Part shown: positions 5,553-13,773 of the stretch, piece after piece
How positions within the stretch are numbered: the first letter of the stretch is position 1
How the letters are laid out: each line of letters starts with the position of its first letter
Source: an uncultured Eubacteriales bacterium
GTDB taxonomy: Bacteria; Bacillota; Clostridia; Oscillospirales; CAG-382
Length of the DNA: 14,285 bases
NCBI GenBank assembly: GCA_934446095.1
Contig: CAKSDR010000031.1
Span: forward strand, 1-14,285
Direction: 5' to 3'
Made by a program: the position numbers and the translations under genes
The notes under the pieces: model-generated
The model's database searches: none
Told to the model about the DNA's origin: nothing
The model's input: only the letters and a program-made list of their open reading frames with translations

Positions 5553-6389
5553 ATGAGAAAACTTTTAGTTTCAATTCTTGCTATTTCCACCATTTTTACA
5601 GCGATGCTTTTCAGCGGCTGTACAAAAACCGATGAAGACAATACTTTAAGAGTAGGTCTTGAGTGCGCTTACGCTCCTTTCAACTGGACGCAGACAGACG
5701 ATTCAAACGGCGCTGTCGCAATTGAAGGAACAGATCAGTACGCAAATGGATACGACGTTCAGATTGCAAAGAAAATCGCACAGTCATTTGGCAAAGACCT
5801 CGTAATATGCAAAACCACATGGGACGGACTTATTCCGGCTGTAAAATCAGGCGCTATAGATATGATAATTGCCGGCATGAGCCCCACTGCAGAAAGAAGA
5901 GAAAGCATAGACTTTTCGGACGCATATTATACATCAAACCTTGTAATAGTTGTTAATAAAGACGGAAAATATGCGCAGGCACAGAGCCTTAAAGATTTTG
6001 AAGGCGCAAAAATAGTAGGCCAGCTCGGGACATTCCACGAAACTGCCATTGACCAGATTCCCGGAGTTTTGAAACAGACTTCAATGAAAGATTTCGGAAC
6101 AATGATAGTTGCATTGAAGTCCGGAAGCATTGACGGATACGTTGCCGAAAAACCCGGTGCTATTGCAAACTGCAGCGCAAATCCTGGATTTACATACGTT
6201 AACCTTGAAAATAATGATACAGGCTTTACTGTAAACGACGAAGATGTTCAGATTGCCGTAGGATTTAAAAAAGGTTCCGAACTTACATCAAAAGTAAACG
6301 AAATTCTTTCGGGCATTTCTCAGGAAGAAAGAGATACTCTTATGGATAACGCCATTGCTCAGCAGCCTGCGGAAGAATCCGAAGAATAA
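5553..6389 (+). CDS. Amino acid ABC transporter substrate-binding lipoprotein (probably lysine)
   Basis: A 278-aa family 3 extracellular solute-binding protein that would capture an amino acid outside the membrane and deliver it to the permease encoded next. The signal peptide ends in the lipobox LFSGC with Cys23 as the lipidated residue. The mature part begins with LRVGLECAYAPFNW, the usual first strand and binding loop. SPTAERRESIDFSDAYY contains the arginine that grips the ligand carboxylate in this family, and GQLGTFHE and DGYVAEKPGA belong to the second lobe and hinge. The protein ends in an acidic tail (EESEE). AAAGGAGG (5536-5543) fixes the start. Lysine specificity is inferred from the riboswitch upstream; the family also binds arginine, histidine, glutamine and others. 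Confidence 0.93.
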   Translation: MRKLLVSILAISTIFTAMLFSGCTKTDEDNTLRVGLECAYAPFNWTQTDDSNGAVAIEGTDQYANGYDVQIAKKIAQSFGKDLVICKTTWDGLIPAVKSGAIDMIIAGMSPTAERRESIDFSDAYYTSNLVIVVNKDGKYAQAQSLKDFEGAKIVGQLGTFHETAIDQIPGVLKQTSMKDFGTMIVALKSGSIDGYVAEKPGAIANCSANPGFTYVNLENNDTGFTVNDEDVQIAVGFKKGSELTSKVNEILSGISQEERDTLMDNAIAQQPAEESEE

Positions 6390-6439
6390 TAAAAAAGTAT
6401 AAAAATATCCTTATAATATATTTGCTTTAAGAGGGAACA

Positions 6440-7216
6440 ATGAAATTTTTAGAACTTGTCGGAAAAATCTGGACAAAATACGGTTCCATGTTTATAGACG
6501 GAATCGGGAATACGCTTATTATATCCATACTCGGCACGATACTGGGCCTTGTGATAGGTGTTATAATAGGTATAATACGCACAATACCCGACTCAAAAAA
6601 CAAAGTCCTTTATGTTTTGCAGAAAATAAACAACTTTATAATTTCGGCATATATCGAAATTTTCCGCGGAACGCCTATGATGGTACAGGCGATGGTAATA
6701 TATTGGGGATATGCATTTGCGACAGGCGGAAAACGCCTGCCGCTTATGGCATCTGCAATCCTCATAGTATCAATCAATACGGGCGCTTATATATCGGAAA
6801 TTGTAAGAGGCGGCATAATTTCCATAGACAAAGGTCAGTTTGAAGGCGCGCATTCTGTTGGAATGAGCCATTTTCAGACAATGATGCTTGTAATAATGCC
6901 GCAGGTGCTGAGAAATATTCTGCCGGCAGTGTCAAACGAATTTGTAATAAATATAAAAGATACGTCGGTGCTTAACGTTATCGGCGTTACGGAACTTTAT
7001 TACCAGTCGTACACAATAAACAGCATTACATATGAAACATTTGCAACTTATGCTATTACATGCGTGATTTACTTTATTCTGACGTTTGCCGTAACACGCA
7101 TATTAAGATTTGCCGAAAGGAAACTTGAGGGAAAAGGAAATTATACAATATTCGGTTCGCAAAGCGACTTTGAAACTGAGATTCACGTAAGAAATGAGGA
7201 AAAGGCACATGGCTGA
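6440..7216 (+). CDS. Polar amino acid ABC transporter permease
   Basis: A 258-aa inner-membrane subunit of the HisM/GlnP type, which forms the channel as a homodimer. Hydrophobic segments lie at about 25-46, 67-92, 102-122, 148-168 and 203-224. FRGTPMMVQ (75-83) is the family hallmark before the second core helix. EGAHSVGMSHFQ (135-146) is the EAA-type coupling loop that docks on the ATPase, followed by the typical NIKDTSVLNVIGVTEL. Only one permease is encoded, consistent with a homodimer. It starts behind a GAGGG site, 50 bases after the binding-protein stop with no terminator between them. Its last 8 bases overlap the ATPase start, which implies translational coupling. Confidence 0.95.
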   Translation: MKFLELVGKIWTKYGSMFIDGIGNTLIISILGTILGLVIGVIIGIIRTIPDSKNKVLYVLQKINNFIISAYIEIFRGTPMMVQAMVIYWGYAFATGGKRLPLMASAILIVSINTGAYISEIVRGGIISIDKGQFEGAHSVGMSHFQTMMLVIMPQVLRNILPAVSNEFVINIKDTSVLNVIGVTELYYQSYTINSITYETFATYAITCVIYFILTFAVTRILRFAERKLEGKGNYTIFGSQSDFETEIHVRNEEKAHG

Positions 7217-7949
7217 AATACTTGAATTAAAACATCTTGAAAAAACCTTCGGTGAAAACAAGGTGCTGAAAGATATAAACCTCACGGTCAATAAAGGTGA
7301 AGTTATAAGTATTATAGGCTCGTCCGGTTCCGGCAAGAGTACAATGCTAAGATGCATAAACCTTTTGGAGAAGGCGACCGGCGGAACTATATTGTATCAC
7401 GGACAGGATATCACGTCAAAAGAAGTAAAAGTGTCCGAATACAGAACAAAAGTAGGAATGGTATTTCAGCAATTTAATCTTTTCAATAATATGACAGCCC
7501 TTCAGAATTGCGTTGTGGGACAGACTCATGTGCTAAAAAGAAATAAAAAAGAAGCTGAACAGATCGCAAAGGAATATTTAAAAAAAGTTGGTATGCTTCA
7601 GTATATTAATGCAAAACCGGCACAGTTGTCGGGCGGACAAAAGCAAAGAGTTGCAATTGCAAGAACTCTTTCAATGAACCCGGAGGTAATTCTTTTCGAC
7701 GAGCCGACAAGCGCTCTTGATCCCGAGATGGTCGGAGAAGTGTTAAACTGCATGAGAAATCTTGCCGGAGAAGGATTTACAATGCTTGTTGTAACGCATG
7801 AAATGATGTTCGCAAAAGATGTGTCGACAAGAGTGATATTTATGGACGGCGGAATTATATGTGAAGAGGGAACGCCGGATGAAATATTCGGAAATCCCAA
7901 GAACGCAAGAACAAAAGAGTTTTTGTCAAGAGTTATAAACACAAAATAG
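7209..7949 (+). CDS. Polar amino acid ABC transporter ATP-binding protein
   Basis: A 246-aa GlnQ/HisP-type ATPase that powers uptake. Walker A is GSSGSGKST (37-45), the signature is LSGGQKQR from residue 140, Walker B is VILFDEPTSALDPE with Asp164 and Glu165, and the switch histidine is His197 in VVTHEM. The Q loop reads VFQQFNLFNN. The ATG at 7209 is preferred over an in-frame ATG at 7194 because AGGAAAAGG precedes it and the family normally begins near this residue. It overlaps the permease gene by 8 bases. Only 19 bases separate its stop from proB, with no terminator, so the transporter mRNA should continue into the proline genes. Confidence 0.96.
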   Translation: MAEILELKHLEKTFGENKVLKDINLTVNKGEVISIIGSSGSGKSTMLRCINLLEKATGGTILYHGQDITSKEVKVSEYRTKVGMVFQQFNLFNNMTALQNCVVGQTHVLKRNKKEAEQIAKEYLKKVGMLQYINAKPAQLSGGQKQRVAIARTLSMNPEVILFDEPTSALDPEMVGEVLNCMRNLAGEGFTMLVVTHEMMFAKDVSTRVIFMDGGIICEEGTPDEIFGNPKNARTKEFLSRVINTK

Positions 7950-7968
7950 TATTTCGGAGATATTTATT

Positions 7969-8739
7969 ATGAGAATAGTTGTAAAAGTCGGGACATCAAC
8001 GCTTGCATATGCAAACGGCTGCCTTAATATCCGCGCGATAACACAGCTTTGCACGATACTCAGCGACCTTAAAAATGCGGGTCATGAGATTGTGCTCGTT
8101 TCGTCCGGCGCTATAGGTATGGGAGCCGGGAAACTTGCGATAAAGGGAAAACCGAAAAGCATTGAGGAAAAACAGGCGTCGGCTGCCGTAGGACAGTGCA
8201 TGCTTATGTATACATATGATAAACTATTTTCCGAATATAACCATACGGTAGCGCAGATTTTGCTGACGGGTGATGATTTTGCCCATGAAAACAGGCATGA
8301 AAATTTTCAGAAGACTATAAAAAAACTTCTCGAATTTAATGTACTTCCGATCATAAATGAGAACGATACGATAGCAACCGATGAAATAAAAGTCGGCGAT
8401 AACGACCGCTTGTCCGCACTTGTTGCAACGAGTATCGCAGCAGATAAACTTGTAATCCTGTCAGACATTGACGGGCTTTATACAAACGATCCGAGAAAAG
8501 ACAGAGAAGCAAAACTTATACCGGTTATTGAAAATATAACCGATGAGGTTATGAGTTTTGGAAAAGACAGCGCCGGAAATCTCGGTACCGGCGGCATGAA
8601 AACAAAACTGCTTGCTGCAAAAATATGTACCGAAGCGGGCTGCGATATGATAATCTCCAATGGAAAAAAGCCGGAGGTTCTGTATGATATCGCTGGAGGA
8701 AAAGACACCGGAACTTTGTTTTCCGGTAAAAAGCATTGA
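7969..8739 (+). CDS. proB: Glutamate 5-kinase, short form without PUA domain
   Basis: Phosphorylates L-glutamate with ATP to gamma-glutamyl phosphate, the first step of proline synthesis. The 256-aa product has the whole amino acid kinase fold: KVGTST (6-11), VSSGAIGMG (44-52), the substrate segment IINENDT (128-134), GDNDRLSA (143-150), SDIDGLYTNDP (165-175) and GTGGMKTK (206-213). E. coli ProB has about 367 residues because of a C-terminal PUA domain; that domain is absent here, as in many Gram-positive enzymes. A CGGAG site precedes the ATG. The gene starts 19 bases after the transporter ATPase and is followed 31 bases later by proA. Feedback inhibition by proline is usual for the family but cannot be read from the sequence. 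Confidence 0.96.
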   Translation: MRIVVKVGTSTLAYANGCLNIRAITQLCTILSDLKNAGHEIVLVSSGAIGMGAGKLAIKGKPKSIEEKQASAAVGQCMLMYTYDKLFSEYNHTVAQILLTGDDFAHENRHENFQKTIKKLLEFNVLPIINENDTIATDEIKVGDNDRLSALVATSIAADKLVILSDIDGLYTNDPRKDREAKLIPVIENITDEVMSFGKDSAGNLGTGGMKTKLLAAKICTEAGCDMIISNGKKPEVLYDIAGGKDTGTLFSGKKH

Positions 8740-8770
8740 AGATTTATCCGGAAAGGATGCGTGTTATTGC

Positions 8771-10027
8771 ATGACAACCTATGATATTTTAAAAAAAACA
8801 AAAGAAAGCGTACCGAAAATAGCATGTCTTTCTGCGGAAGAAAAAAACAAAGGTCTTTTTTGTATGGCAGAGTCCTTGAAAAATAATATGTCAAAGATTC
8901 TTCTTGCTAATAAAGAAGATGTTGAATTTGCAAGGGGAAAGATTTCCGATGTTATGATTGACAGGCTTTTGCTGACTGAAGAAAGAATTATGTCAATGGC
9001 TCAGGGAATTGTTCATGTGGCGGAACTTCCGGACCCCACTGGCAGAATCCTTCAGAAAACAAAAAGCGAAAACGGTCTTGTGATTGAAAAGGTGTCTGTT
9101 CCTTTGGAAGTTATCGGAATTATTTATGAAAGCCGGCCGAATGTTACGTCGGATGCCGCAGCATTGTGCTTTAAAAGCGGAAATGCATGTGTTTTGCGTT
9201 CCGGCAGGGAAGCGATACGCTCGTCTTCCGAAATCGTTGCAGCCTTAAAAAAGGGACTTTGCAATGCCGGCGTATGCAGCGACTGCATTAATATTGTTGA
9301 AGACACAGACAGAAAAAGCGCAAGAGAAATGATGGAAGCGCAAGGATATATAGATATGCTGATCCCGAGAGGGGGAGCAGGACTTATAAAGGCCTGCGTT
9401 GAAAATGCCAAGGTTCCTTGCATCCAGACCGGTACGGGAATATGCCATATATATGTTGACGAAAACGCAGATATAGATATGGCTCTCAATATAGTTTACA
9501 ATGCGAAACTTTCGCGTCCGTCTGTATGCAACGCATGCGAAGTATGCCTTGTAAATAAAAATATAGCAGAAAAATTTCTTCCAAAACTGAAAGAAAAATT
9601 GTGCGATGAAAGAATTTCAAATAATCTTGTGCCGGCAGAACTTAGGCTTGACGAATATTCGCAAAATATAATTTCAGGAAAAAAGGCCGGTGAAAATGAT
9701 TTTGACACCGAATTTTTGGACTATATTCTTGCAGTAAAAGTTGTCGGAAATGTGAAAGAAGCCGTAGAACATATCAATAAACACACGACTCATCATAGCG
9801 AGTCTATAATAACCGGCAATATGGAAAATGCGGAATTTTTTATGAATAATATCGACTCCGCAGCGCTTTATGTAAACGCTTCCACACGGTTTACCGACGG
9901 AGGAGAGTTCGGACTCGGCTGTGAAATGGGCATATCAACCCAGAAACTGCACGCAAGAGGACCTATCGGCCTTTGCGAACTTACTACATATAAATATAAG
10001 ATTTACGGAAACGGACAGATCCGTTGA
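8771..10027 (+). CDS. proA: Gamma-glutamyl phosphate reductase
   Basis: The NADPH-dependent second step of proline synthesis, reducing gamma-glutamyl phosphate to glutamate semialdehyde, probably in complex with ProB. The 418-aa product has the family's normal length. Seen in order: ESRPNVTSDAAALCFKSGNA, IPRGGAGLI, the catalytic cysteine Cys253 in RPSVCNACE, THHSESIIT and TDGGEFGLGCEMGISTQ. An in-frame ATG at 8660 lies inside proB and would add 37 unrelated residues, so the ATG at 8771 is used. Its GGAAAGGA site is about 13 bases away, a slightly long spacing. A five-codon reading frame (8757-8774) ends on this ATG as ATGA. proC follows 12 bases after the stop. Confidence 0.96.
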   Translation: MTTYDILKKTKESVPKIACLSAEEKNKGLFCMAESLKNNMSKILLANKEDVEFARGKISDVMIDRLLLTEERIMSMAQGIVHVAELPDPTGRILQKTKSENGLVIEKVSVPLEVIGIIYESRPNVTSDAAALCFKSGNACVLRSGREAIRSSSEIVAALKKGLCNAGVCSDCINIVEDTDRKSAREMMEAQGYIDMLIPRGGAGLIKACVENAKVPCIQTGTGICHIYVDENADIDMALNIVYNAKLSRPSVCNACEVCLVNKNIAEKFLPKLKEKLCDERISNNLVPAELRLDEYSQNIISGKKAGENDFDTEFLDYILAVKVVGNVKEAVEHINKHTTHHSESIITGNMENAEFFMNNIDSAALYVNASTRFTDGGEFGLGCEMGISTQKLHARGPIGLCELTTYKYKIYGNGQIR

Positions 10028-10039
10028 GGGAGAAAAATT

Positions 10040-10864
10040 ATGAATTGTAAAGTCGGTTTTATAGGCTGCGGAAACATGGGAGGAGCATTGCTTCATTGTG
10101 CATGTGAAACTGTTGCCGGAAATGAAATCATGATTTGCGACAGAGATGAAAATAAAATCAAAGATTTGTGCGAAAAGTACGGCGTATTGCCGGGCAGTGC
10201 CGATGAAGTTGTCTCGAATTGTAAGTTTATATTTCTCGGCGTAAAGCCGCAGCATCTTCAGAACTTGCTGCATGAGATAAAAGACAGCATTGCTGCAAGG
10301 ACCGATGAATTTGTTCTTGTATCTATGGCGGCGTCCGTATCAATTGAAAGCATAAGCAATATGCTTTCATTGAAAAAAACATGTCCGATAATTCGCATAA
10401 TGCCGAATCTTCCGGTATGCGTAGGGGAGGGAATGATAATTTATTCCCTGAACGGGCATGTTAAAAAAAGTCAGAGCGATGAATTTGAAGAAATTTTAAA
10501 CAAGGCGGGAACGCTTGACAGAATCGATGAAGGACTGATTGACGCCGCAAGTGCAATAACAGGCTGCGGGCCTGCGTTTGTGTATATGTTTATACAGTCT
10601 ATGGCAGATGGCGGAGTAAAATGCGGCCTTTCCCGAGATAAGGCTCTATTATATGCTTCAAAAACCGTTTTAGGCTCTGCAAAACATGTTATTTCAAGCA
10701 AAATTCACCCTGAAGTGCTTAAAGATGCGGTGTGCAGTCCCGGCGGAACAACAATTGACGGAGTATGCACACTTGAAAAATTTTCTTTCCGTTCGGGAGT
10801 TGCAAGCGCGGTTGAGGCTTCATACGAGAAAACATGTAAACTTGCCGGAAAAAACAAAAAATAA
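10040..10864 (+). CDS. proC: Pyrroline-5-carboxylate reductase
   Basis: The last step of proline synthesis, reducing pyrroline-5-carboxylate to L-proline with NAD(P)H. The 274-aa product opens with the Rossmann loop GFIGCGNMGG (6-15), has LGVKPQ in the middle of the nucleotide domain and RIMPNLPVCVGEG before the linker. It ends with the dimer/active-site domain: ITGCGPAFVYMF (from 173) and VCSPGGTTIDGV. The length is normal. GAGGGAGAA precedes the start. It completes a contiguous proBAC set. No terminator follows, and 69 AT-rich bases lead to uppP. Confidence 0.97.
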   Translation: MNCKVGFIGCGNMGGALLHCACETVAGNEIMICDRDENKIKDLCEKYGVLPGSADEVVSNCKFIFLGVKPQHLQNLLHEIKDSIAARTDEFVLVSMAASVSIESISNMLSLKKTCPIIRIMPNLPVCVGEGMIIYSLNGHVKKSQSDEFEEILNKAGTLDRIDEGLIDAASAITGCGPAFVYMFIQSMADGGVKCGLSRDKALLYASKTVLGSAKHVISSKIHPEVLKDAVCSPGGTTIDGVCTLEKFSFRSGVASAVEASYEKTCKLAGKNKK

Positions 10865-10933
10865 GGTTTTGAAAGAATATATTTTAAAACTAAAAATATA
10901 TATTAAAAAGACAATTATAAAAGGAGAAGGCAA

Positions 10934-11767
10934 ATGCAGAATTTTATCGAACTGTTAAAGGCGGTCTTTTTTGGCATTGTGCAGGGAATTACAGAGTGGC
11001 TTCCGATTTCAAGCACAGGACACCTTATATTGTTTAATCAATGGCTTAAACTTGATTGTACGGAAGAGTTTTGGAAATTGTTTGAAGTTATAATTCAGCT
11101 CGGCTCAATACTTGCCGTGGTTGTTTTGTATTTTCATAAACTTAACCCCTTTTCAAACAAGAAAAATAAAACCGAAAAAATATCAACATGGAATATGTGG
11201 CTTAAGGTTGTAATAGGTTCAATACCGGTTGCGATTGCGGGAATACTTTTTAATGATTTTATTCCGGAAAGCCCGTTTGTAATAGCGGCAGCACTTATTG
11301 TATATGGTATATTGTTTATAGTTATTGAAAATGCGCATAGAACTCCGAATATCCGATCAATTGATGACCTTAGTTATAAAAAAGCGTTTGGCGTAGGACT
11401 TTTTCAGATGCTTTCAATAATTCCCGGTACTTCAAGAAGCGGTTCTACAATAATGGGCGGAATCGTTCTCGGCTCGTCGAGAGAGATTGCATCCGAATAT
11501 TCCTTCTTTCTTGCAATTCCCGCTATGGTGGGCGCAAGTTTGCTGAGAATATATAAATATGGTAAAAATTTCGGCCTTGCTTTTTCGTCTTCTGAAATAA
11601 TGGTTTTAATTGTAGGGACAATAGTTTCATTTGTCGTATCTGTTTTTGCAATAAAACTTCTTATGGGATATATAAGAAAACACGATTTTAAAGCCTTCGG
11701 AATTTACAGAATAGTTCTTGGAATTATTATTATCGCATATTTCGGAATTTCTTCACTTGTAAAATAA
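10934..11767 (+). CDS. uppP: Undecaprenyl-diphosphatase (UppP/BacA)
   Basis: A 277-aa polytopic membrane enzyme that removes one phosphate from undecaprenyl diphosphate, recycling the lipid carrier for peptidoglycan and other wall polymers; it commonly confers bacitracin tolerance. Both family motifs are present: the (E/Q)xxxE motif in VQGITEWLPISSTGH (Gln17, Glu21, His30) and PGTSRSGST (164-172) with Arg168. The hydrophobic segments fit the usual multi-span fold. GGAGAAGG precedes the ATG. It could be the last gene of the riboswitch operon, since there is neither a terminator after proC nor a clear promoter in the 69-base gap. A terminator lies directly downstream. Confidence 0.96.
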   Translation: MQNFIELLKAVFFGIVQGITEWLPISSTGHLILFNQWLKLDCTEEFWKLFEVIIQLGSILAVVVLYFHKLNPFSNKKNKTEKISTWNMWLKVVIGSIPVAIAGILFNDFIPESPFVIAAALIVYGILFIVIENAHRTPNIRSIDDLSYKKAFGVGLFQMLSIIPGTSRSGSTIMGGIVLGSSREIASEYSFFLAIPAMVGASLLRIYKYGKNFGLAFSSSEIMVLIVGTIVSFVVSVFAIKLLMGYIRKHDFKAFGIYRIVLGIIIIAYFGISSLVK

Positions 11768-11776
11768 GATAATGTT

Positions 11777-11808
11777 AAAAAGGGACTGAAAAAAACAGCC
11801 CCTTTTTT
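11777..11808 (+). terminator. Intrinsic terminator after uppP
   Basis: The stem pairs AAAAAGGGACTG (11777-11788) with the segment starting CAGCCCC (from 11796), with one A-C mismatch and an A-rich loop, and ends in a six-T run. It begins 10 bases after the uppP stop and closes the long operon. Confidence 0.85.
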
Positions 11809-11859
11809 ATTTGCATATAAAAATGTTGGAAATATATTATTAATTTTTATAAATTGTTA

Positions 11860-11889
11860 TTGAAAAACAGATTTTCAGTGTGATATAAT
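11860..11889 (+). promoter_or_regulatory. Promoter of the Na+/phosphate symporter gene
   Basis: TTGAAA (11860-11865), an 18-base spacer and TATAAT (11884-11889), with TGA giving an extended -10. The predicted start near 11896 leaves about 57 nt before the chosen ATG. Confidence 0.8.
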
Positions 11890-11952
11890 TAATATAAGTA
11901 TAGAATTGTGAAGAAAAATTTTGCCTTATATAATGATTTTGGGAGAATATTA

Positions 11953-13710
11953 ATGGATATCTTTTCTTTTATTATGCTGCTGGGCGGTCTTACATTTTTT
12001 CTTTTTGGTATGAATGTAATGTCGGGGAGCCTTGAAAAAATGGCCGGCGGAAAGCTTGAACGCCTTTTAAAGAAAATGACGTCAAACCCGCTTATAAGCA
12101 TATCTCTTGGCGCTGCAATAACCATCGCGGTACAATCGTCGTCGGCAACCTCTGTAATGCTTGTAGGTCTTGTAAATTCAGGAATAATGAAATTTTCACA
12201 GACGATAAATGTATTGTTTGGCGCAAATATCGGAACGACACTTACCTCATGGATTTTGAGTTTATCCGGAATCGAAAGCGACAACGTATGGATAAAGATG
12301 CTGAAACCCGAGAACTTTTCTCCGATAGTTGCGTTTATAGGCATTCTTCTTACAATGTTCAGCAAAAAAGAAAAGAAAAAAAGTATAGGAACCGTATTTG
12401 TTGGATTTGCGATACTTATGTACGGTATGACGATGATGAGTTCCGCCGTGGCGCCTCTCGGCGAAATGCCGGAATTTGCAAATATGCTTGTAAAATTTAA
12501 TAATCCGCTTCTCGGTCTTTTTATAGGAACCTTTTTCACTGCGATAATTCAGAGTTCGGCGGCATCAATAGGTATTTTGCAGGCACTGTCACTGACCGGA
12601 AATATCACGTTTAACATGGCAATTCCGATAGTTATGGGTCAGAATATAGGTACATGCATGACGGCAGTTCTGTCGTCTATCGGCACAAATAAAAAGGCAA
12701 AAAGAGTGGTCGTGCTGCATATTACAATAAAAGTTATAGGCATGTTGATATGTTTGCCGCTGTATATTATTTTGAACCATTTTATAAAATTTGGATTTGC
12801 CGCTAAGACGGTTTCTCCAGTTTCTATTGCGGTTATACATTCGGTATTTAATATTTTAACTGTAATATTCTTAATGCCTTTTTCGGATAAACTTGTCGGA
12901 CTTATTGAAAAAATAGTAAAAGACAGCAGTAAAGAAAAACATCACAGAGAGCCATTTCTTGATGAACGACTGCTTCTTTCTCCGTCTGTTGCAGTAGTTG
13001 AGTGCAACAGCGCGACAAAGCGTATGGCAGACCTTGCAAAGGAAAATATAAATTTGGCAATTTCCATGTTTTCCGAATTTGACGAAAAAACGGCCGAAAA
13101 AATCGAACAGACAGAAGAAAAACTTGATACTTATGAAGATAAACTCGGTACATATCTTGTTAGACTTTCCGCACAGTCAATGTCTGACGGCGATAGCCAA
13201 GTGGTATCGAAGATGCTGCATGCAATAGGAGATTTTGAACGCCTCGGCGACCATGCGTTGAATCTTTTAAAGACAGCTGTAGAAATTAACAATAAAGATA
13301 TTTCTTTCACGGATGATGCAAAGTCTGAGTTGTTGGTGTTAACGAAGGCTATTAAGGAAATTCTTGAAACTACAACCAAAGCATATAAAACAAATGATGT
13401 GAAAACAGCGTCTGAAGTTGAACCCCTCGAACAGGTAATCGACAGTTTGATTTCAGAAATAAAATCCAATCATATAAACAGGCTTCAGAGTGGTAATTGC
13501 ACTATTGAAATGGGCTTTATACTTTCGGACATGCTTACAAACTACGAACGTATTTCAGACCATTGTTCCAATATTGCAGTCGCGGTAATCGAAGTTCAGA
13601 ATAACAGTTTTTATACGCATAAGTACCTGAATGCTTTAAAACACGGGGAAAACGACAGCGAATTTTCAAGTACATATAGAAAGTTTAGTGAAAAGTATAA
13701 ACTTTCGTAA
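11953..13710 (+). CDS. Na+/phosphate symporter with C-terminal PhoU-like domain
   Basis: A 585-aa membrane protein of the Na/Pi-cotransporter II family that would bring in phosphate driven by sodium. The transport part (about 1-315) contains the two inverted-repeat signatures QSSSATSVMLVGLV (61-74) and QSSAASIGILQAL (200-212), each followed by a GANIGTT/GQNIGTC segment (90-96, 229-235). A cytoplasmic PhoU-like helical domain (about 345-550) carries the metal-binding-type repeats ERLGDH (429-434) and ERISDH (532-537). This fusion is common in bacterial members and is thought to sense or gate phosphate flux. The ATG at 11953 follows GGGAGA at good spacing; a GTG at 11908 in the same frame has no ribosome site. 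It has its own promoter and terminator. Confidence 0.95.
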   Translation: MDIFSFIMLLGGLTFFLFGMNVMSGSLEKMAGGKLERLLKKMTSNPLISISLGAAITIAVQSSSATSVMLVGLVNSGIMKFSQTINVLFGANIGTTLTSWILSLSGIESDNVWIKMLKPENFSPIVAFIGILLTMFSKKEKKKSIGTVFVGFAILMYGMTMMSSAVAPLGEMPEFANMLVKFNNPLLGLFIGTFFTAIIQSSAASIGILQALSLTGNITFNMAIPIVMGQNIGTCMTAVLSSIGTNKKAKRVVVLHITIKVIGMLICLPLYIILNHFIKFGFAAKTVSPVSIAVIHSVFNILTVIFLMPFSDKLVGLIEKIVKDSSKEKHHREPFLDERLLLSPSVAVVECNSATKRMADLAKENINLAISMFSEFDEKTAEKIEQTEEKLDTYEDKLGTYLVRLSAQSMSDGDSQVVSKMLHAIGDFERLGDHALNLLKTAVEINNKDISFTDDAKSELLVLTKAIKEILETTTKAYKTNDVKTASEVEPLEQVIDSLISEIKSNHINRLQSGNCTIEMGFILSDMLTNYERISDHCSNIAVAVIEVQNNSFYTHKYLNALKHGENDSEFSSTYRKFSEKYKLS

Positions 13711-13720
13711 ATATAAAATT

Positions 13721-13750
13721 AAGCCCTCGCCATTTGGCAAGGGCTTTTTT
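13721..13750. terminator. Terminator between the symporter gene and obg
   Basis: An 11-position stem (13721-13731 with 13736-13746, one C-A mismatch) around ATTT is followed by a T-run on the plus strand. It starts 10 bases after the symporter stop. On the minus strand it follows the obg stop by about 23 bases, but the U-tract there is interrupted (TTAATTTTAT), so termination in that direction is less certain. Confidence 0.85.
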
Positions 13751-13773
13751 ACAATATTAAAATATAATATTCA

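Noticed and set aside
8660..8770. Extended N-terminus for proA overlapping proB
   Set aside because: The added 37 residues are out-of-frame proB sequence with no ProA similarity, and the family starts close to the ATG at 8771.
10865..10933. Promoter or terminator between proC and uppP
   Set aside because: TTGAAA at 10869 has no acceptable -10 at 16-19 bases, and the only hairpin is a weak A/T stem without a T-run. The gap is simply AT-rich.
10982..10984. Gln17 in place of the E. coli Glu17 in UppP
   Set aside because: The family motif is (E/Q)xxxE, so this is ordinary variation and not a lost catalytic residue.
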